A stretch of DNA of 64,000 nucleotides. Origin: Hydractinia symbiolongicarpus (lineage: Eukaryota; Cnidaria; Hydrozoa; Anthoathecata; Hydractiniidae). Position numbers and translations under genes: made by a program. The notes under the pieces were generated by a model. It was not told the DNA's origin. It did no database searches and saw only the letters and a list, made by a program, of their open reading frames with translations. The DNA is taken from the NCBI RefSeq assembly GCF_029227915.1, contig NC_079884.1:16742001-16806000 (forward strand), in the 5' to 3' direction. Positions 25,801 to 37,800 of the stretch are shown here, piece by piece (position 1 is the first letter of the stretch; each line of letters begins with the position of its first letter).

Positions 25801-28800
25801 TCCGAGTGTCCGTCTGTCCGAATGATACAAATCTACGCTTTCAAATTAAACGCACTCAGTTTCCTTAAGATTGTCTTGCGCATTGACTATAAATAAGAGT
25901 CAAGGCCAAACTTTTGAGAAAGTTGGTATATTCTAACGTAGACCTTGCTTTAGTCATGGCCAACTTTATGTTGCATTTTCACATGCCCGGTCATTTTAAG
26001 CAGTTAGGTACAACTTGTTAATACTTTGAAGCCATAATTTTTCATGTTTCGCTTTTATGCAACACCAAAGCTTTCAGTATTGATTAATGTCACTTGTCAT
26101 ATGTAACACTAACCCGCAATAACATATTTTTTTTAAGAAACTTCCATTTGGTGCTTATTAAAATTATGTATTGTCTACGTGACCATTATATCACCATGTT
26201 ACATGGTTAATGGGTTTCGGGTGTTCTTGCGCCTTTATGGGTGTATTGACAGTGTTATCATGTTCTGTCTCAAGCTTTAATCGGATATAGTTCCTCAACT
26301 TTAATGATTAAAGTGTGTTTACGCCTGAACAAGTGCCGTGTCTACTTGATCTTTGTGGCAGACAAAGGTCAAGTTGATGCGGTGTTGCTGAATTAAATTG
26401 TATACCATATTAAAGGAACCTCTACTTCTATCTCCTACACTTTAAAATATTATCTTTCACTGCCTTTGAGAGTTCATTTTATTTTGCAAATGTATGTTTT
26501 TCTTCTCTTATAGGTGGGGTGCGAAATCCAATGGCTTACCTTCTCGCGGTGCACCCCGTTCGTCAATTTTAGCTGGATTTATAAATAAACAAATTTTTCG
26601 AACTCACAATTATATAAACAGAATTTTAATTTTAAGGTGAATAAAATAAAAACTTTGTAGCCCTTACTAGTTTAAAAAAACTATATTCTACTAAATACAC
26701 TTTCTTAAAGTCCAGTTAAAGTTGCAAACTAAAAGCAAGGGTTTTCTTTTTGCAAGAATTATGTATCATCTTCCTTTACTTAAGGAAATTTATATATGTA
26801 ACTGTACATGTATAATCAGTTCTGCAAATTATATCTTCTATTCATGCAACTTTATTTAAATAATAATTTATTTTTAGGCAACTTAAAATCGTCACGTTAT
26901 GAAAACACTGCTGCTTCAGCATGAATAACGTTTGCAACAAAAACAACAACAGCTGCCACAATATCAGCGGTCAATACAGCAACAACGTCAGCAACAACAT
27001 CACTTACAACAGCAGTTATGTACGGCCCACTTTTTTTACCATCCTCTATAAATTCCAAATCTCTCTTATATTCTCATCACATTGTTGCAGAAAAAATTGA
27101 GTCTTATATTGATATATTTGAGTTGAGTTTTATATACTATATTTTTCCGTATTTTAGGATCTATCTTACAAAGCGTACCTGCGGTACCGTAAAAGCAACC
27201 CAGGGCCCAGGTCCAGGGCGTCATACCTTGTTTGGCGTCGCCTTGGGGGGCAGGGACCGCAAGGGATTCCACTGACGGATGCGGCCTGAAGAAGGGGCAA
27301 AATCGATCCTGATACAACAGGGAACGTGCTCTAATAAGGTAGAATACCGTTAATTGGTAACCACTTTGATATACACTTAAAATCCTTTGATTTTTAAATA
27401 TTTCACTACCCTGTGTGTCAGTGGTCGATATTACTCGCGTTTCTATTTTATTTCTTTTATTCTTTAATAGTTCTATAATTTTTCCAGTTTTGACATGTAG
27501 TATGATTTAAATTTCAGCTTCTATCAAAGTTTGCCTATTTTTTTTTTAGTTTTGCTTTAAAGTCAATTTTCTCAGTACTCATTTTAGTCAATAATATGCC
27601 ACTATCATCAATATTTTGCAGATAAAGTTATAGAGTTTGTAGTCTTAGCATAGTTAGTATCAATATTTTTAATTACTGTGAAAAGTTTATCATTTCTTGA
27701 ACATGATAGTTTAGTAGGCGACGTTTCGGGAGATCCTTCTCCCATCATCGGGCAAAGTAAAATGATGTTGCGCATGTATTTATATAATTGCAGAGGATCG
27801 AAATTCATAAAAATTAACCAATCAGAAACGAGCTGATAATTACAGTTAATTACGGTAATTAACATTTTCGGACCTGGATGTAGGTAACTACTTCTTCTGT
27901 AGAGCTGGTAACCAAATCTCAGGAAGTTGATACGAGATGCTGTTTATGTGTTTGTTACGTTCTACACTGTTGATGGTTTCTTTAATCTTCCTAGCCGTTG
28001 TTCTGGATTCTCTGTCAATGATTTTCCTCTCATCCCAATTAAACTGATGACTTCTGCTCCAGCTGTGGTCCGCAATTTCGTTTTTGCTCACATCTCCGTT
28101 TCTCACTGCGCGCATATGTTCTTGTACTCGTTGCTTAAACTTTCTTTTTGTTTCGCCTATATACACTGCATCACAATCTTTACACGGGATTTCGTAAACA
28201 ACATTGTTTTGCTCTTCCAGGTTTATTTTGTCTTTTGGTTTAGACAAAGTGCTTCTTAGGGTGTCTTTAGAGGTAAGAATGCATTTGATCTTGTGTTGCC
28301 TTAAAACTCGACGAAGGATCTCGCTGGTACCTGGTACGAAGGGTAGGAATGCTGATGCGATAAATTCCTCTGATGTTTCCTTGTTGTCTCCGTTGCATCT
28401 TCTCTTCATTTTATTTTCTACTTGCGTGATGACTTTATGACTGTATCCATTTGTGATTAATGCATTTCTTACACGTCGAATTTCTATTCATCGTCACCAA
28501 TAGCTTAACCCGCAATTCGACGCCGGATTTTTGCAGCCAAAAATTGCCGACGGCCATTTTGATTTTGAAAGTGGTGTGTTCAGTGCTAGGTATGTAGGTT
28601 TCTGTTTTACTATTTTATTTTGAAAATCTTTTTATTTTATAATATTTGTTTTCTGTATGTTTTCACATGTTAAGGTAAATATATTTTTTAGCCACGTAGA
28701 AATCTGAAACCACCAATTTTATGATTTTGGCTATGAACGACATCTTATAACCAGTTAGCTAGCCTTATTTATTTTTATTCTTTTAAGGGTGTTATTTAGT

Positions 28801-31800
28801 TTAATATAGGAGCTTTTTAGCCAAAATTATTTATTTTAACGTTGTGGTTGTGACCATCTAGCTAGCTCTTTAGCTATATCTTACTAAAAAGTGGAAGTAG
28901 CCAAATGCAGTTTGGCTACAACAATAATCTTAAGCAATAATTCTTATGCTAAATGCTACTACTACTTTTTCTACGAAAAAAAAAATGGCTGAGCGATTGT
29001 TTTAGCTGGACGGGGTAACAACAGGCTGTTCCCTGTGTTTTTATTTAAACCGAAGTTGCGATAAAGTTTTTATAAAAGGGTATTACACCTATATGCATCT
29101 GCGACACAGTTTACCTGTACTAAGTGCTTAGACCAGTATTAAAAACAGACAGCTCCTGTTTTATTTAAATTAAATTAAATTTGCCATAATTTTTTTTCAT
29201 AAGGGTATTACGCCTATATACCTGTACTAACTCCTCAGCCCGGTGTCACAATGATTTTTTTAAACTTTCACGGAAACTTATTTTGTAAAATAAAATAATA
29301 TTAACCCTATAATAACTGTTTATGAGGGCAATACCGGAGAATATTGACCGACGTCAATATTCGAAGGTATTGCCCGAAATAAACAGTTATTATATGGATT
29401 ATTATCCGGGTACTGCATTTTACGACCAAAAATATAACATTATAAGCAGGACGTAGAAACCATGGCTTTATAGAAACTATTCCCATATGGAACATACATT
29501 CGAACTAACTAATATGTTTTTTTTAAATCGAATATCTTGTAAATATCACAGGTTTTTATTGTAGCTGCAACATAGAATTCTTGAAAACATAAAAGTAAGT
29601 TTTACTATTTTTCGCGTTTTGTTTACTTTTTTCCGTATTTATTTACATTTAATGCTACCATATTTAAACTTTAAACACGGTTGCTATGGTAGCGGACAAT
29701 ACCGTGGAATATTGCCCGCTATGACGTAAATTCTAACCAATCACATTGCGTAATATTTAGAAATATTGATGCCGCCCTTTTATCCGGGTAATAATGCCCA
29801 CCATGACGTAAGTTCTAACCAATCACATTGCGCAATATTCAGAAATATTGATGCCGCCCTTTTACCCGGGTAATAATGACCGATTGTTTTTGCTATGACG
29901 GGATAACAACGGTGTGTAAACTGTGTTTTCAATTCAGGTAAAGTTGCGGGAAAGTTATATTTATACACCTGCGATAGACGACGTTACTGCATACTTGTAC
30001 AAAAGCGCTCCACCCGGATGTATGGCACAGTTTGCAGCTTGATTAAATGCTTTACTAAGCGCTCAACGTGGCGTTTAACACCAGGTAACAGTTACTTGTA
30101 GCATAACCCGGCGTTATGACATTTATAATAAGCATATTTTTGGCTCTTTCCAGTATAATTAGTCATCACAAATTGGTATTAGTTCTGGCATATATGCTAT
30201 ATTTGTATTTTCTACTGAAAAACTAGTGCAATTCTTTTTTTCAATTCTAGTGCAAAAAGCTGATATTTTCACTCTGGTTGCCTGAAAAAGCGTGCAAAAA
30301 TCTTATATTTTTCCGATTGGTTAATAATTGGTTAAGTAAAGTTATTGTTTTTTCATAAAACGAGAACTTTTCGATAAGTTTGTTTCATAATTTTCTTCTC
30401 ACATAATTATTTTTAAACGAAGATTTTCTTTTGGTTGCATATAGTCATTAAAGAGTCATTAAGAACAACCGCTTTTAAGTTTAATTATTTACATAGATTT
30501 GGATATATTTATAGCATGTTTGCATCTAATTCGATTGTTCAATATCAAAGAAATTTAGCGCGTAATCATAAAGCACTTCGCCTGATAGTGTGAAATAGTG
30601 TACCTGCACTAATCCCTCAATCTGACATTCATTGTCGGGAAGGCTTTAACGCTGAAGCGCTCTACTGAAATTGTGACACATCGTATACCTGCACCAAAAT
30701 TTCACAACCCGTTGTGCAACAAGATCTACCTGCTCAACCTGGCATTCAACGCTTCGCCACTGATAGATTAGCCCAGCGTTTCGACGGCGGTTTTCTCCAG
30801 CTAGTAATCTAGAATGGCTATTGCGTATCTGAAATTCTATATCTGAAGTGAATTGTATGATAAATTTACAGGGAAATTACATACAAAAGAGCTTTAAATG
30901 TGACAATAATGCTCCATTAACTCAAATATTTGCAATGCTAATTTCGAAAATAATAAAAACTAGCTGTTTCCCGTGGAAGAATCCACTGTATTCCATTTAA
31001 TTTATGTAACAGATATATGTCCATCAAAAAACAAACAATACAGCAGTGCGCATCTTACATCTGCATTATTATATAAATGACCAAAAAAATTAAAGGTTTT
31101 CAACAACTGCAGTATTTATGTGACATTTAAAATCTAAATCTACTAAAATTACTTGCTCTGACCATCTGACAAATGCGAAAATTATTCGGAAAGAAGTTTC
31201 CAAAAGCATTTCAACATACATCTCACCCATAAAATTTAAATCACTTAAAACGCCACATATATACAAAAAAGCTGATCAATGTCAAACACAAATCTCTCTC
31301 ATTGTATATGTTAAAATCAGTTAGTTTATTGCAAACCCTGCCAAAGGTTGACACACAATGTGAAAAATAAACAATAAATTTTGCCTAAGTAGAAATTTTT
31401 ATATAAGGTGTTAAAAAGGGATTTGCAAGGATAAATTATAATGCAATAAAACATTATTTGATATATTGCATACGATCCTTCCTCACCAAACTTTAGACAA
31501 AATGCCAACAAAAAAACGGTGTTTAAACCTATAATTAATAAAGTCCTTTTAGCAATTCGCATGCTGTTTTACCATCAATAAAGTAAACAAAATTTCAAAT
31601 CTCACATAGTATTTTGTCACAAATTTTCATAAAATATATATATAAGTCATAATGAGTCATTAAACAACAGCAATCAATCTGTATATAAGTTCATTTTATG
31701 TCAATTTTTGCACCAATTTTGCAACACAAAATACAAATTCTAAATAATACTAAAATCTCTTATTTTGGTCCTTCGCATACCGACGGTCTCCCACAAAAGT

Positions 31801-34800
31801 TTAATCAAAATGTAAAAAATGAGAGGTAACGACAAAATCAAAGTTTGCAAAATTTAATTATTTCGGTACATATATCTACTGCATATGCCCTCTAAAACAA
31901 TATTTTAATCCAAAATGCCTAAGAAAGACAGTTTGCAACAAAAATCAGTTATTTAGATAATATTGCATACACTCTTTCCTCACAAAAGCTTCACAAACTG
32001 TAAAAAAAAGAATGGTTGTAGGGAGTGCTTCTGATTCAACAAAAAAAGTTTTTTTGACATATTGCATCTAGCCCTTACCCATTAAATCTTACACAAAATT
32101 TCCAAAACTATATACGATTTAGAACACATCAAATTTAAATCGAGAAGGATCAGTCATTTCGATATATTGCACGGAGTCCTCCCCAGTAAGAATTTATACA
32201 AAATATAGAAAAACAAAGCTTGCAAGGTGTAAAATTGAATTCTTCTTCTGTGTATATATATATGGTCCTTCCTCGCAAAATTAACATAAAATGTCAAAAA
32301 GGTTCAGATATAACATCTAACACAACAAAAATCAGTTCTATCAGTATATGTCATGCCATTGTCTTCCACCAAATGTTCCCCTTAAAGTTTCACAGACACA
32401 GCCTGTAAATTAAAAACAACTAAGATCACGTATTTTGGTCTATTTCATACATTCTGTTCCAAATAACTTATAAAATGTAAAAATTGAGTGGTAAAACAGA
32501 AATGTCAAAAAGAAGAAAAAAATAGCTTACGAAGAGTATAAAATTGAAATCAACAAAGTAGCTCTTTTGGTGTATTAAATATAAGCCATACGCACAAAAG
32601 TTTACACTAAAAGTAAGAAAATGGTTGTGTTTAGTAATTCTAAATTAAGAAAAGTCAGTTCTTTTAGCATGCTGATTAAGGTTTTTGCCCACAATTTGAA
32701 ACAAATTAAATTTACATTTTAAAAATAAGTAATTTCTGAACTTTATTTTCAGAATATTTGGAGGAAAAGAACTTCGCAAACCAAAAAAACCCCAGGAAAA
32801 TGTTTAAAATTTTCAGGGTTAATAACGTTTGATGTGTTTTGTGGGAATATATATACTGGGAATCTTTAGTTTATAGCTAGCTTATAGCTTATAGCTAGTC
32901 ACTTAAATATAAACTGAAGACTTAGCTAGGTATAAAGAACATGGCTACATATATATATATATATATATTCCTAGCTAGCTAGCTAGCTAGTTGTTGGTGG
33001 TGGTTGGCTTTTTATGATGCTAGCTATAAAACATGTCTGGCAACAATAATATAATCAAAACTGAAAATAAAACATGAAAAAACCTTACAGAACCTTGCTA
33101 TGATTAATTTATAAAACCATGCTCTTCTTCAAATGTTTTTTTAAAGATTTATTTTGAATGAAAGAGTAGAGAATACTAAAAAAAAACAGCCATCTTTTTC
33201 GTAAACACAATTTCCGTTTTATGCTAGGAACTTCATTTAACAGTCCGTATGCTTTGTGAATATCTAATACCGTTTCATATGTAGCGATACCTATATATAT
33301 ATGCTAACATAGAGTTTTTTGGCATAAGGGTATATATATTTATATCGTTATTAGCAGCGGGTTATATATTTACACCTTATGGGCGATTTCTATGAAGTAC
33401 ATCCCTAATCTTTTTAGTTAAATTTAAGCGTACAGCCACGTCATAAGAAAGTGACCCGTGATTTCCGTGTCGTGGACTCACAGTTTTAGTCACGCAAGGG
33501 AATTAATATATAAGATTTTTGGTGAATTTAAAACTTAAAATCAAGGAAAAGGTTCTTTCCTGAAACACATGTGTGTTAAAAATCAGGCTAAGATTTAAAT
33601 GGGCCTAAAAAACTTTGCAAAGCCTCATGCTTACATTAATAAAGTCGGAACATCAGATAAGACATTCAATCCTTCTTCTTCAGCCGAATCTTTTTTACCA
33701 ACCTAAACATAAAATAAGAAGATAAATCAGAAGTTACAGACATTTCGGTACGAGAGGCTTAAAATAAAAATTTCTTTGTCCTTAAATTATTTCCGAAGTG
33801 CATTTTAAAGAAGGTAAATTAGCTATAATCATGATCTTTTGTTAAACATTTTTATAAAATATTATTATAATCATGCAAACATACCAAGGATGCAGTTGTT
33901 TTCTCATTAGAATTATGTGTAGACTTCCCACCTAACACGAAGAACTTATAGATTATTTGCAAAGTACAAGTGCAACAAGTGACTTCCAACTACTTCTGTT
34001 ATTCATTCTTATGAAAGAAAACGGGAGATCTTAGACCAACAGCATTGCAAGAAAAGCAGAAATGTAAGATAAAAATTTGCTCACTTGAAAGGCGTTTTAG
34101 TCGTGAAGCTTGCTTTTTCACTGACTTCCTGCCTTTCCTAAAATAAAAAAGGTTTGATAAAAACAAACAGCTGAAATGCAGTGTTACCTGCCCATGTAGG
34201 TTGGATATTTCTCATCTAAAAGCATACATGCGTTTTAATTAATATTGTAATACGCTCCCTACAATTATCATAAATTAATATCTTATCAATATCTAGTAAA
34301 ACTAAATATAAAATCTAGAGAAATCACCTACCCCTTCAAATTGCACTTCTCAATATCCTGCTTACTGCTACCTTCTAGTATGACAGGCGTACTTGGTGCT
34401 CTCTGAACTTTAAAAGCACAATCCAGATATACAGTACGGCTAATAAACGTGCCGATTACAGGTTGTAAAGTCTCGTGAAGCTCTTCTACAGTAAATTTCT
34501 AAATGCAAAAATAATTTTCATTTGAAAGGCACAAACGGTTTATATCAGAAACATGTGGTTGAAAACCTTTTTGGGAGAGGAGAGGTGGGGGTAAAAGAAG
34601 TTTAAACCTTCAGGGTAAACTAAGTGCATATTCAGTCAATTATAACATATCTATACAATGAAGTTCAGATAGGGCATCGTTAAAAAAAGTTGTTATAAAA
34701 TAAACTCAGTAAAAAATAAATTTTAGTAGTTAAAAATAATAATCACCTAAACAAAATTTAACGTTTTACCAGTTTTTTTTTTAAAATACTTATTTGGTTT

Positions 34801-37800
34801 ATAAAATGTAAATTATACAAAAAGGAATTTATTACAAATTCGATTTTTTATATAATAATTTCAACTACTTTATTTGGAGAAACTTTTGCGAATTTCGCGT
34901 TTTTTGGCCTTTTTCGCCAAACTTTGTCTCGCGAAATTTTAAAAAATGGCCATTCGCGAAAGTTTATTTAGTACAAACTTTCCAAATTGTCGATTCGCGA
35001 AAGTTTATCCACGAAAATTTAAAAGAAATTTGCTGGTTTTAAAAAGTTATTTCTTGACTCACCCTAACTTGGCTCGTCCTCCCCATAAAAAGAAACAACT
35101 GGCGCTGGGAGATTGGAATAAACTTAGAAATAAACAAAAGCGATGATGTTTCAAATGTATGGTGAGGGCTGCTATGTTCTGATATGAAGCTTCGTGTGCA
35201 CATGTGCGGTAAAAGTGATTTTTTGATTTAAAGTTGTTCCTTAGGTTCCAAATTACTAAAAAAAAATGGGTGGCAAACATTTTTGTAAGAACCATGTCTT
35301 CAAAACGTAACGTTCGAAAGATATTACTATTAAAAACTTTGTACAAATTACAGACCGGTAATTTACTGACCCAGCACAAAAATGACTATAACCTGCTCAA
35401 TAGCGAAGTTTTTTTGTTGAATTTTAGTATAGTATTGGGTCACCCTAATGTCTTTCTGTTTGATCAAAGTTTATTGTTCAAATCACTTCAAGGGATAATT
35501 TACAGACCAGTAATTTACAGACCAAAGCACGTTTTTAGTTGTTTACGAATTTCACTTATGTATTAGTATCAGTATGATAACAAGTTTTGTTTTATAATTG
35601 TTCGATTTTATAGACATAGACATAGAATTCGAATGTTCTATTTCTAGAAAACATTCTATTGTTCAATTTCATAAGACCGTTTATTTTCGAAGTGTTAGTG
35701 AAGTGTAATGTGAAGTTTATAGTATAGACATATATGCATAATAATAAAATGAATAGACCGAATTAAAATGGATTTTAACTGTGTAAAAACAATAAATGTG
35801 CTGGATTTTGGGAAATGTATAGTGTGCCAGAAAGATACATCAAAAAAGGTACCACCTTACTTAAACATTTTGTTGGATTTGGAGCACTGTATTGGCAACT
35901 TTGAGTTTTCTGTTGTACCAAAGGCCTTGTTCAGTGCTGATGGAATTCCATTAGCTTGTTTAGACAAGTTAAAATTGCTTCACGGTATAGAGAAATTAGA
36001 CAGCAAAGGACAAACGACCAATGCTTTATCTGGAGAAGTCAAAACAAACAAAGTAATCATTATAGTTGGCATGACTGTTGTGAATCAAACTCCAAAAACA
36101 CCGGCAGTTAAATCATGCAAGGTATTTATTAAATTTATCACTATCTTACGTAATTTTCTGACGCACTTGTGAAATACTCTGGTAATTTTTTAGGATTTCG
36201 CTTCAGCTTTCACAGAACGTGTACTACAAATTTCAAGAGGATGTGTTGAAATACGATTGGTATTTGATCGCTATATAGAAAACTCCTTGGAAGCACGGAC
36301 AAGAAAGCATCGTACATCTGATAATGAAGTTCGATACAAAGTATCAGACAACACTAATATTTTACCCATTAGCATCAATTTCTTTCCTACATTGATACAA
36401 AGCAAGCTTTAACCATCTACCTGGCAAAGAAAGTGATGGAGGCTCTTTTATCATTGCATATTCGGTACATAGTGACTTATGATACTAAAATGGAATCAAA
36501 TTTTGTTGATTGCAGAAGAAGAAGCTGACACAGCACTTATATATAATGCATGGATATTGCACAACAATCTCCTTTCACAAGTTGTTTACTCTCCGGATAC
36601 TGACGTGTTTCTACTGCTAATTAATACTATGAGATGTTACCAATGAATACCATTTTTAAAACAGGGCGAGGTTCTACTCTACGTGATATTGATATTCGTA
36701 ATTGCTTTGAAGCCGTTGGTGCAGTACACGCGAAAGCTATTCTTGGTTTTCATACGTTCACAGGGTGTGACCAAACTGGGCGTTTCAACAAAAAATCGAA
36801 GTCTGCTTAGCTGAAGATTTTTTTACAGGCAGATAATGAGGTTGTTCTAACATTATCAACACTTGGAAGTACTGTCGAACAGCCTAATCTGGAAACACTG
36901 GAAAGCTTAGAACGTTTCGTGGTTTCAATGTATAAGGGGAATAAATGTCCTGCAGACGTGGTATCACTATCTCAATTGCGTTGGCATTTATTCTCCAAAT
37001 TCCAGTGTGATGCTGATATGTTGCGACCAACATTAGCTGCACTGAAGTACAAAATATACAGGTGTCACTTCATTTCAAAGGTTTTACGAAGATCGCATAT
37101 CCTCATTCAACAAAGTCGGTAACTTATCCCCCATAATGACTGATGAACTTCCTGCACCGTTGGCACTCATCGAGTTAAGTTCTTGTATTTGCAAAACAAG
37201 TTGCATATCCAACCGATGTAAATGCCGTAAAAATGGTTTTTCGTGCACTGACATGTGTAAATGTACGACGTGTCAAAACAGTGGTGGTGCAAGCGATGAA
37301 TCCGAGTCAGATGAATATAGTTTTAGTGAAGAAAGAAAGAAAGTAAAGAACTAAAAACGTGCTTTGGTCTGTAAATTACTGGTCTGTAGATTATCCCTTG
37401 AAGTGATTTGAGCAATAAATTTTGATCAAAGAGAAAGGCATCAGGGTGACCCAATACCATACTAAAATTCAACAAAAAAACTTCGCTATTGAGCAGGTTA
37501 TAGTCATTTTTGTGCTGGGTCAGAAATTAACGGTCTGTAATTTGTACAAAGTTTGAATAGTAATATCTTTCGAACGTTACGTTTTGAAGACATGGTTCTT
37601 ACAAAAATGTTTGCCACCCATTTTTTTTTTAGTAATTTGGAACCTAAGGAAAAACTTTAAATCAAAAAATCACTTTTAACACACATGTGCACACAAAATT
37701 ACATAGTGGCCCTCACTAGTATATGTATGGTTTATAACAGAGTTACTGGCAAAAAGGCGATGACGACGATGCTTGGGAGCCGGAGGAAGACGAGCCTAGA

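Larger units (their letters stand above)
20826..26030 (+). mobile_element. Helitron B with decayed Rep-helicase gene
   Basis: The start TCTTATATAATAATACGG directly follows the CTAG of the preceding element. About 1.6 kb of non-coding leader precedes the Rep-helicase pseudogene (22,440-26,020). I found no terminal hairpin with CTAG downstream, so the right boundary given is the end of recognisable coding sequence. Confidence 0.65.
27600..28490 (-). mobile_element. Penelope-like retroelement, 5'-truncated
   Basis: Only the C-terminal GIY-YIG part and 3' region remain. The reverse transcriptase that should lie upstream (above 28,490) is replaced by an unrelated interspersed repeat. The 3' part contains a hammerhead-like fold at 27,716-27,754. 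Confidence 0.75.
28495..30120 (+). repeat. Interspersed repeat, about 1.6 kb, copy 2
   Basis: Starting near GGCCATTTTGATTTTG it follows the same order as 55,640-57,240: the leader, a run with AGCTAGC words, divergent sub-units built on GTTTACCTGTACTAAG, and a final part with GTACAAAAGCGCTCCACC. The copy at 55.2-57.3 kb has Helitron ends; this one lacks them, so it is probably a truncated non-autonomous Helitron. Confidence 0.65.
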
